A stretch of 64,000 bases of DNA from Scilla litardierei (taxonomy: Eukaryota; Streptophyta; Magnoliopsida; Asparagales; Asparagaceae): NCBI GenBank assembly GCA_030789695.1, contig CM061132.1, forward strand, positions 165,441,442-165,505,441, written 5' to 3'. Made by a program: the position numbers and the translations under genes. Positions within the stretch are counted from its first letter, which is position 1. The number at the start of each line of letters is the position of its first letter. Shown in pieces: positions 55,152 through 64,000 of the stretch. The notes under the pieces are model-generated. The model worked only from the letters and a program-made list of their open reading frames with translations. It did no database searches and had not been told where the DNA came from.

Positions 55152-55418
55152 TGATAGAGATCAGATTGGTTTGGTGATGAAGGGACATCTTTTGTAAGTA
55201 GGAAGATTATTTAGAATGCTCAGAAGTTGTACTAGAGATGCATTTTCCCCCAATGTTTTTTATGTTATGACAGTCCTCAGCACTCTCAATAGCAATTGAA
55301 GCATAGCTGTTTGGGGAAAACATTGATATCATTTTACGCGTGGAAAGTTCAAAGGAGTTTTCATTGTTATAAATTTACAATATTATTATAAAAAGTATAA
55401 CAAAATTAAACAGAAACA

Positions 55419-55490
55419 GCGTTTGTAGTCCAACGGTTAGGATAATTGCCTTCCAAGCAATAGACCCGGGTTCGACTCCCGGCAAACGCA
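55419..55490 (+). tRNA. tRNA-Gly (anticodon UCC), second copy
   Basis: 72/72 identical to 30716-30787, with the same anticodon TCC. A T run (ATTTTATTT) follows as a Pol III terminator. Its conservation beside a decayed LIP2 suggests it is still used or was homogenised (inference). Confidence 0.97.
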
Positions 55491-55714
55491 AATTTTATTT
55501 AAAATTTATTTATTTTTATTTAAAAAGCAATTATATCAGTTGATTAAGTCACATATATTCATATTTTTTTCCAAAAAAACCAACTATTACACTGTTTCAT
55601 ATATGCAGCTCAAGTATTGAGGTGCATATAGCAAATGCCTAATTTTATATGTAGCAGTAGCAGCTCGCCTTCTAGGTTCATTTTCATTCCGCGAAAACAA
55701 CAAGATAAAAAACT

Positions 55715-58553
55715 ATGACCGCGAGATCTTTCCTCCTGTATCCTCTACAAACCTCAAAAGCCCATCCGTGTCCTTCCTTCTCCTTCCTCAAACCCCAGCA
55801 GCTCAACCGAAATCAGAGGATCCCCACTTCTCTCAAATGCGTCTCTTCAGCCGGCGGTCCCGTCGCCGCCCCGAGCTCCGGCGCCTCGAACTCCGGCCTC
55901 TACTCGGCGAAGGTGTATGATCTCAGCGCGGAGAACGTGAACCTCGTGCTAGATGACGTCAGGCCGTACCTCATCGCCGACGGGGGGAACGTCGACGTGG
56001 TCTCCGTGGAAGATGGAATCATCTCTCTCCAGCTCCAAGGTCTTAGATTTTTGGTCTATTTATATATTTTTGTTGTTAATTTCATGTGTCTGTGGAATTT
56101 AGGGTTAATTGCAAGTGGGTTTTGTTTTTGGAGTTTGTTTCAGCTATAATAATAATTGTTCTTCTATTGGATAAACAAAGATTTAAGAAATGAGGTTTAA
56201 AGCGAAATATGGTTTAGTTCTATTATTGAGGGGGCATTGATTTAGAGATGCAATTGAGCCTTAAAAGCTATATTTTGCATTTGGGATAGTTGCTATTTGC
56301 TATCTGTTTAGGTTGTAGTAATTTGTATAGATTAAACCTAGAAATTTTGCATTCATGGTAGCATCAAATCTGTTTAAATTTTATTTAAAAGATTTAATAA
56401 ATTTTGATTGAGCAGTTAAATTGTACATTTCTTAAAATGATTTATACAATCTGTATTGTATGGAATGAACGACTAAATCTGGTGGTGACATTCATCAGTC
56501 CTGTAAGCACTGTTGATGGTTTGAATTTCTAGATATTTGTATTGCTCTGATGGTGTTTCTTTTTTTAAAAAATATGCTTTCACATATTAAGGTTATTCTT
56601 ATTCAAAACTTCAAGGTACTCCATGAAGGATTGTCCAATGAAGTATTATGATTTTTAAGAAGAACTAGAATCTTAAAATTAAAGTTAGTGTTCAAGGTTG
56701 TCGGGAAAGTATTGAAAATTTGGTTTTGCCTTGTGAACGGAAGATAAACAATAAATTGATTTGCTTCCGGAGTTGCCACATAAATATTCTTTAACATTTT
56801 TTTAATAGGAAGTGATCCACTGCCTTTTTCTATAAGAACATCATACTATGTTAGCAATACGATATGCGAAAGAAACAATGGTTGCTTTTATGTAATTGAG
56901 CCTTAAAGGGATCTATGAAGATATGCGATTTCCTTGTTCCTATGAAGCTATCCTCATATGCACTTGGGTTTCTACACTTTCACTAAATTTCTTCTTTATA
57001 TATCCCTCCCCCTCATTCCTTAGTAGGTGGTTCTGTAGCATGTGCGCTTCTATAAATAAGCCATATCCATGGCGAACACGCTGATACTTCTGAAACATTT
57101 TTTGCCGACTCCTTTGAACCCTTTTAACAATTTCTTATACACATCGTTAATAACTCCTACACTTTTGTTTACATTATATGATTTTATATATGCTAAATTA
57201 CAAAAAACACTTTTCAAGTTTAACTCAAATCTCAGTTAACCACATTAGCTTTGAAATTAGACAAAAATCCCACAGAACTTTGCTAAATCATTTCCCATAT
57301 TAATAAAGTGAACAAATGTTTTAAAAAACTTATTTAAAAAAATCAAAAATACTAGACTACCATTATCTCTCTCTTCATCCTCTTATTCCTCGACCCATAA
57401 AAAAATAATGGCATCCAAAACAACGAGTGAGAGAAAGAAAGAAAGAAAAAAGAAAGAACATGTGGACCCTACACATATTGCCTTTCTCTCTTCCCCTTTT
57501 ATCCTCTTTGTCCTCATCTTTCTATCTCCCTTAATCCATTGACCGTTTTGATTCCATTCTTTCCTCTCTCTTTCTTAGCCTCCAGTGACCGTTTTGATTC
57601 CGCTATTTCATCTCCATAGCTCTCAAATTGCGGACTGTCCCTTCATGTGACCATCAAATACCTCAAATTTCAAGGAGCCTTTCCTATGCTCTTATGTATG
57701 AATTCTTTCCTATCCTTTCGGGTCACCATTTTGTAACTTGATGGGTTCAACAATCGGAAGCAAATGAAGATGAAGAGAGGGAAAGGAACAAAGGTGGGGA
57801 TGGCCCCCCTCTTTTAACTCTCTTTATCCTTTTTCCCAAGCTGCCAATTCATTACCTGGTGGGCTTAACCGTGAAGAGAAAGATGGAAATGGAGGAGGAA
57901 AATAGAAGATGGAAGGGATTGGTTTTTCCCTATTTTGGGCAGCCAATATGTTTCTTGATAGGTTCAAGTTCGAAGAAGATGAAGATGCGGCTTATGAAGT
58001 GGAATATGCTGGGTGGGCGTCTGTGTGGAAGAGCTAGCTTTTATGTCATACTGATGAACCCAATTATGATGTATTATTGGATGTTGTTCAAATAACTATG
58101 ATGTATTATGGGATGTTGTTTGATGTAATATCATACACTGATCATACAGGAGCATGTGGAAGCTGTCCTAGCTCAACCACGACCATGAAGATGGGGATCG
58201 AGCGAGTGTTGAAGGAGAAATTTGGGGAAGCGGTCAAAGAAATCCGCCAAGTCACGGATGAGCCACAAAATACAGTCACTACAGTTGAGGTATGTGCCCA
58301 GGCTCTTAATTTTCTCTCATGGACCCTTCTTGCTTTACGAATTACTAACGCCATATGATCGTAGGCTGTGAATGGGCACTTGGACATACTCAGACCTGCC
58401 GTCAGAAACTATGGTGGATCTGTCGAAGTAGTTTCTGTAGATGGCGGGGATTGTCATGTGAGGTATGTGGGACCTGAGTCAATCGGGTCAGGAATCCGGG
58501 CAGCCATCAAGGAGAGGTTTCCAGACATCGTGAATGTAGTATTCACAAGCTAG
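55715..58553 (+). CDS. NFU1: NFU1-type chloroplast iron-sulfur scaffold
   Basis: Three exons: 55715-56039, 58150-58289 and 58365-58553, with GT/AG borders and matching phases, total 217 residues. Residues 1-60 are Ser/Pro-rich and basic, fitting a plastid transit peptide. A NifU C-terminal domain (about 62-150) has VRPYLIADGGNVDVV and the cluster-binding ACGSCPSS (Cys111, Cys114). A second, CxxC-lacking NifU-like domain follows (HLDILRPAVRNYGGSVEVVS, GPESIGSGI). This two-domain layout is typical of plant NFU1-3; wording is closest to NFU1 (from memory). It passes assembled Fe-S clusters to plastid targets such as photosystem I. Intron 1 (2.1 kb) is non-coding, with a CT-rich tract near 57370-57600. 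Confidence 0.93.
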
Positions 58554-59063
58554 TTGAATCAGATGGCTTTGAACAGATAGGAAGAACTTGGGAACTTGGG
58601 GATTCAACAACACATGCTTCTGCCCGTTATATATACCTGTAAGATTTCATGTCCTAATATAAACAGATAAATGTTCATATTTTTTGCAATGAGATGCTGA
58701 AATATTCTATGATTCAACGGGAAAATCATTAGTTTTATTGAAAGATATCATGCACACATGTACAAGTTCCGTGATTATCATTCCTGGTTATTATTTGTTT
58801 TAATAGAAAACCCCGATCAACAGCATAAGAAGTCTGCATTTGGTTTTCTTGTGTTATGCTGACTAAACCCATCTTGCACCTCTCGTGAAGTTGTATCTTT
58901 TCAGAATAATGGAAGCTATGTCATCAGATAGATTTGTAAGGTTTGTAAACGTTTATAAATTCACAAGCTGATTTGTTTATAAATCATGAGGTCGTATTCA
59001 TTATTTTGTGATGCAATGCTGACGAGTTTTGATAAAGGATAATGCAATCTGTGTATGGTCTGC
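58554..59063. other. NFU1 3' flank
   Basis: 3'UTR and AT-rich spacer. No other feature seen. Confidence 0.6.
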
Positions 59064-59814
59064 AATTGGTTTAGGGCTGTTCACGAACAGAACGTTCGAC
59101 GAACTACTCGTGAACCAGCTCGGTACATGTTCTTTTACGTTCGTTCGTGAATCTTAATGAACAAGCTTAAACAGATTATTAGAGCTCGGTTAGTAAACGA
59201 ACAGAGCTTAAACATAACTGTGTTCGTTCATTTATGTTCATGAACAAGCTCGTTAAGTGTTCGTGAACAAGCTTGTTAAGTATTCATTATAATACATTGA
59301 TGTTGGAATTATTGGAATATTAGGTTTTTACATTGTATTGCGTTTAGACAATTACTATATTTTTTACTATGCTTGTAATGTGATTTATGGAGCTATTATG
59401 CTGGATTTATTTGTTTTTGTCATGTAAATATTTAATATTTTTATTGGATTGATTTAGTCATTGACAATTATGGTTAAATATTATTATTACTGATTAAAAA
59501 ATTGACGTTCGTTTGTTTGAAAATCTGTTTATGAACAAGATTGATTGTGTGTTCACGAACATGTTCTTAAACGTGTTCACAAACAAGCTCGATAAGTCTT
59601 GTTAAAGAACAGAACGTTCGATGAACTATTCGTGAATAAGCTCGGTAAATGTTCATTTACGTTCGTTTATGTTCGTTCGGTAAGCTTAACGAACAAGCTT
59701 GAACATGTTTTTAGATCTCGGTTAGTAAAAGAACAGAGCTTGAACATGGATTTTGTTCATGAACAAAACCAAGCTCCCTGTTCAAGCTCGTTCGTCAACA
59801 GCCCTAAATTGGTT
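59064..59814. mobile_element. Complete hAT-type MITE
   Basis: The element is 59072-59806 (735 bp). Terminal inverted repeats TAGGGCTGTTCACGAAC / GTTCGTCAACAGCCCTA match with one mismatch. A perfect 8 bp target duplication AATTGGTT lies at 59064-59071 and 59807-59814, the hAT hallmark. The interior is full of GAACAAGCT / AGCTTGTTC words and contains a direct duplication (59088-59215 versus 59609-59737). No transposase. Confidence 0.95.
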
Positions 59815-60148
59815 TAGTCTTGACATTGCTGATTTAAATGAAATTTTTTCCATACATTTGTTAGGAACTGCGGACCAAGAATTATTCTTTTTTATTGGTT
59901 ATACATGTATAATTTGAGCTTTCATCGAGATATATTGCAATTTTTCTATTTCTTTTTTAAAAAAACTCACATGTTTCTGATTCTCTAAATTTCATTATAT
60001 TTCGAACTTTTTATAAATTTAATTTGAAATTGGGATTGAAACTCAGACATACTAGGAACCAGGTGAAATTTTTTAAGATTTTTAACTGCTAGTATCTGCA
60101 TGATTATAATTCAGCTCAACATCATAATGAGATATTGCATTGTTTTCG

Positions 60149-60256
60149 TTTTTGCTTTTTTTTTTCTTTTTTTTTCTTTTTTTTTCTTTTTTTCTTTTTT
60201 TCTTTTTTTTCTTTTTTTTCTTTTTTTCTTTTTTTCTTTTTTTTTCTTTTTTTTTC
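60149..60256 (+). repeat. (T)nC microsatellite
   Basis: Runs of 6-10 T separated by single C over about 105 bp, with a shorter echo at 60285-60300. CTAGTTAGGATAAT follows both. Confidence 0.95.
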
Positions 60257-60558
60257 TAGTTAGGATAATGCAGTCGTATTCATTCTTTTTTCTTTTTTTC
60301 CTAGTTAGGATAATTATGGTTGTTTTTTGCTTGAACTCTTGAGTAGTGATATGTTGCGGAAATTTGAGATATCATAGAGAATTGTTACGACGAGGGGGTA
60401 AATCTGGTGCAGGGAGGGCACACCACCTCCTCCAGGCTTTCGGCATGGGCCTCGAAATAATCTTTCGTAGGCCTCTGTGAAACCTGCCACATGAAGCTTG
60501 GAACTTAGACTTTATTCTTTTATGGTCACCGCTTCTGCAAGGAACATGTCCATGAGAG

Positions 60559-60638
60559 GTGCACGAGCCACACATACACCTTCCACGTGCACGAGCCACA
60601 CATACACCTTCACGTGCACGAGCCACACATACACCTTA
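60559..60638 (+). repeat. 26 bp minisatellite, three copies
   Basis: Unit GTGCACGAGCCACACATACA + CCTTCAC repeated three times. Confidence 0.95.
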
Positions 60639-60810
60639 GACCCGGTTGCTATAAAAGGAGATCATCGATGCTATGAGTGTCCGTTTTGTGGGGAGGATAT
60701 GGTGGTTATCAACAGCTCGTACAATCAGAGGGTGGCAATTGCTTAGGCCTGGGGAGAGGTCGCCATTGCTGTACAACTAGTAAGCATACGATTTTGTTAG
60801 AGGTTTGGCT

Positions 60811-60868
60811 TGGGTGGGGTTTGATATGAATTCCAATTTGGGTGGGGTTTGATATGAATTCCAATTTG
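60811..60868 (+). repeat. 28 bp tandem duplication
   Basis: TGGGTGGGGTTTGATATGAA + TTCCAATT occurs twice, head to tail, identical. Confidence 0.95.
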
Positions 60869-61475
60869 GGGGTCAGGATTATGACTACATAGAATAAGGT
60901 TTCAAAGAATGATCGAAGACCTAGACTTGCTAAATGGTATCAAGTAATTGGAGCTACATATATTAGTTACATTGTTCATTTTTTTAATGATGCAAAACTG
61001 AAGAGTTCTGTCTTCTATCTGGTCTGCAATTGATTTAGTCCTGATTTTATAGGTTTTGCTGAAAAACTCTCTCAACATTTGTCAGAAAACATGGAACATG
61101 AATTATTCTTTTCCCTTTTGATACTCAAGTTCAAAGTCTGGACTAGTGACTGCACTATTTTTTCAAAGAATGATCAAGCATTTTTAATATCACTTCATTT
61201 GTTACACATAAGACTGTAAATGATACCTGATGACCCCAAAGCCCGATCTGATTGTTTTGGTATTTTTGGGTTTGGATCTATAATTTTAAACCCAAATTCT
61301 TATTGGAGCAGGTTTTTGGCCGGATCAAACCCGGAAGCCCATTAACTAGTCCGAACTAGGGAGACAGTTGTGAAAATTAAGATTGTAGGTACACTATACC
61401 TAGATCCATGATGTTTGCTGAGCCCAAAGATGGGCCAACCTGATAACAACTATCCTAACAAAGGCCTGCCAAGTA

Positions 61476-62716
61476 TTGAAGGCAGTGTTCTAAATATCGG
61501 TCCGATATCCGATATATCGGCCGCAATATCTGTTTTATCACTAGGCCGATACGATATGGATATATAAATTGCGGTTTCCGATATTTGGGGAAATATCGCC
61601 GCAATATTGGGCTACGACCGATATTGCGGCCGATATATCCCTTTGAAATATCGGCCGCAATTCATAGTTTTTTCAAAACAAAGTTAGCGGGTCGGTCCAC
61701 TTAAAAGTGGATCCGATCGGAGTCACCCGACCTAATCATTTACTTAAAACGACGAGAGGTATCAAGATTTTTGAGAGATAATTGTTGCTTTGCCCTAATT
61801 CTAATCACACCGCTCCGCTCCTCTCTCCGCACCGCACCGCTCCTCTCTCCGCTCCGCTCCGTCCGGTGAAAATTTCCGACGACAATCAATTGAGCTTCAA
61901 CTTCCGGCATTCAATCTTTGCAAGGAAGTGTTTTCTGATCAAGGTGAGTAGTCGAGCCCTTTTTTTTTTCAGTTTTTTCGGTTTTTAATTTTTACTCTTA
62001 CAGTATTGGATTTTTTTCCATTGATCGAGCTTTTTGACATCCGACGTTCTTCGCAAGGGATTTTCCGATCAAGATTAGTACTTACTACATAGTATTTTTT
62101 ACTTTTTTCATTTTTTTTCATTTTTTCAGTTTGTTTTTTTCAGTCCAGCGTTTGTTCTTCTTAAGAGGGTTTTCTGATCAAGGTGAGTATTCTTTCCCTT
62201 TTTACATTTATACATTTTTTCAGTTTTTTTATTTTCAGCTTCACACTGGTAATATTGATCCACATGAATCATATATTGTAGGTATTTAACTCGTTTGGTT
62301 TGTGACCACTTAGAGAAATATTCCACCAAGTGGATGGCCGATATTCACGTTTAATGAGATAAGTATACACAAAGCATACTTTTATTTGAGTTTCTATAGT
62401 TTATATTGTCTTAGACTCCTATGCTTTTATTTGAGATCATTTTTAGCCTCTGATATGACACTCCGATATTAAGTCAATATCCCCGATAATCATGTTTAAC
62501 GAGATAAGTATAACCAAAACATACTTTTATTTGAGTTAGTATAGTTTATATCTTCTTAGATACACCTATGCTGACATATGTCATAATTTTTAAGCATCCG
62601 ATATGACACTCCGATATTTAGTCAATATCCCCGATATATCCCCTATATCCGCAATCCGATATCAAATTTACTAGGCCGATACGCGACCGATATCCGATAT
62701 TTAGAACACTTGAAGG
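61476..62716. mobile_element. TIR element with ATATCGG-rich ends and 5'UTR-like cargo
   Basis: The element is about 61484-62710. The left end AGTGTTCTAAATATCGG pairs with right end CCGATATTTAGAACACT. TTGAAGG (left) and TGAAGG (right) flank it as a probable target duplication. Both subterminal zones are dense in CCGATAT/ATATCGG. The interior has a CCGCTCCTCTCTCCGC-rich leader and three copies of a TTTTCTGATCAAGGTGAGT-type segment (61930, 62050, 62165), and a 145 bp tandem duplication (62346-62635). No transposase is present. Confidence 0.75.
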
Positions 62717-64000
62717 TGCCATTTAATAGGTCAAAAGGAGAGTACTAAAATGATGATGATCAACTTAACCATATATATCCCTTAAAACGGTAAGGTATGA
62801 GTTTCTAAGATTTATGTTTCTTATACTTGCTTCCCTAAAATTGCTTATTTCATTTGTGTCCGATAAGTACTAACTTGAGCATTGGAGGAGCCGAATCGAT
62901 AGGTCTTGCACTGCTTCTTTTCGGCTAATGTTCATGTCATTTATGATGTACATGTCACTCAAGGAAGATCCTTTATCCATCACTAGCCAGGAGTATTGTT
63001 CCAAGCTCAGACCATCTAGGTATCCCAAATGCACTTGCATCAATAAAGCTTATAATGAAAGATTTCGCTACAATTTAGTTAATGAAGTTGTAAAAATTAT
63101 ACTTTATAATTTAATGAATTGATAAACAGTACATTTTATCAATTTTCATATGATAAAAATGGAACTGTCGTTGTAGAAAACAGTTTTTATTAGTACTTGT
63201 GCAAGTTTAATTTAAACCCGAATCCAATCTTACCCCAATAAGAAAGAAAAGATTCCAACCTAAAGCCAAGTCCGATTCCGAGCAAGTTTCTTATTCGGTT
63301 TGGGTTCGGATCTTACATGAATCCGATCCAAATCCAACCAGTTTACACCTAGTGACATATATATTACAAATGAAGGGTGTCGATGGGATGTTTGTCTCAC
63401 ACGGCACCTTTGTCCCATGTGGCAAGGGGAGATGGTTGCCACCTCATCATGACGGGACACACTTGGGGGTGGGAGTGGGGGTGGGAGTGGTTTGCAGTGG
63501 TGTTGTGGAGCACCCAAGGAAAAACCCCACTCATTCCCCTTATGTGCAAGATTGCCATTGCTTTTTCATAAAACCCAAATGTCTCTCCCGCTTTCCCATG
63601 TTAACGGGTTTGCCATCTGTCTTTTTTCAATTTGACCTAACATGTTTTTTTTGTACTTTAACACGTGCTTTTTCACATTTTACCACCCGACGATACACAC
63701 ACACCTCTCATTTTCAGTTGCGTGATGGTCCTGCATCCTGTATGTGGGTTTCTTCGTCGTGAGTCATCGTGCACGGTTATCATAGTGCACGGATTAGTAC
63801 ATGTATAAATTGATTTCATGACGATTACACTGCATTTTCTATTTTTTTCTATGTTGCATTTTCTATTTCATTTTGAAGAAAATCACGTGTTTTAAATTTT
63901 CCAACTTTCATTATATTTTGAACTACTTATAAAATAAAGCTGAATTATGGTTGAAACACCCAAATACCAGAAACTTGAAGAAAATGACCCTGTTTAATCG
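62717..64000. other. Spacer with a hAT-like terminus
   Basis: 63200-63352 read on the minus strand begins TAGGTGTAAACTGGTTGGAT and is rich in GGATCGGAT and AACCCAAACC words, a style seen in non-autonomous hAT ends. 63460-63490 is GGGAGTGGGGGTGGGAGTGG. No gene recognised before the window edge. Confidence 0.5.

Larger units (their letters stand above)
53790..55490 (+). repeat. Segmental duplication, copy 2
   Basis: Homologous in order to 26420-30787 but compact: it lacks both the LINE remnant and the 1.9 kb segment found in copy 1. It contains the LIP2 pseudogene and a perfect tRNA-Gly copy. Confidence 0.85.
59815..61483. other. Spacer with simple repeats
   Basis: No gene is supported. It holds a poly-T/C tract, two minisatellites and, from 61200 to 61440, a CCCAAA/GGGTTT-rich stretch like a hAT-type subterminal region. 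Confidence 0.55.

Noticed and set aside
63352..63762. 136-codon plus-strand frame near the window end
   Set aside because: Gly/Val-rich part comes from a GGGAGTGG simple repeat; no domain or splice support.

Overview
This window is nuclear DNA of a flowering plant. It holds intron-containing genes for plant-specific families (DUF724/Agenet, a chloroplast NFU1-type protein, a DYW-class PPR protein, a LIP2 octanoyltransferase), two identical tRNA-Gly(UCC) genes, and many nested plant transposons. I cannot name the species.

Layout. 1-3.9 kb: AT-rich spacer with old repeats. 3.9-14.9 kb, minus strand: an Agenet/DUF724 gene of which six exons can be joined in frame, plus a misplaced, frameshifted Agenet-pair exon beyond its 3' end. 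15-25 kb: a decayed hAT-type transposase gene (TTF zinc finger, DUF4371, hAT dimerisation region) split by a 5.9 kb Reina-like chromodomain Ty3/gypsy retrotransposon. 25-26.1 kb: a hAT-like non-autonomous element with tRNA-like modules. 26.4-30.8 kb: segmental-duplication copy 1, with a LINE RNase H remnant, an inverted-repeat transposon, intact LIP2 and tRNA-Gly. 31.4-33.2 kb: a 1.87 kb solo LTR with perfect 5 bp target duplications, ending 190 bp upstream of an intact 784-codon DYW PPR gene (33.4-35.8 kb). 36.6-50.0 kb: a Ty1/copia element with LTRs of about 425 bp and target duplication ATATA. Its primer-binding site is split by an 8.9 kb non-autonomous TR-GAG-like element with 2.4 kb LTRs, and a second solo LTR sits in its coding region. 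51.9-53.2 kb: a third, diverged solo LTR. 53.8-55.5 kb: duplication copy 2, with a LIP2 pseudogene and an identical tRNA-Gly. 55.7-58.6 kb: NFU1 in three exons. 59-64 kb: a complete hAT MITE (8 bp target duplication), a TIR element carrying promoter/5'UTR-like sequence, microsatellites and minisatellites.

How it fits together. LIP2 (lipoyl assembly, mitochondria), NFU1 (Fe-S delivery, plastids) and the PPR-DYW protein (organelle RNA editing) all serve organelles, but their adjacency looks incidental. Most sequence is transposon-derived. The most unusual signal is an array of palindromes built on ACCGACTAG/CTAGTCGGT with a period near 113 bp. It lies directly upstream of the TATA-like box in two LTR families that otherwise have different ends. 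The nesting order, empty-site comparisons and target duplications allow much of the insertion history to be read directly.
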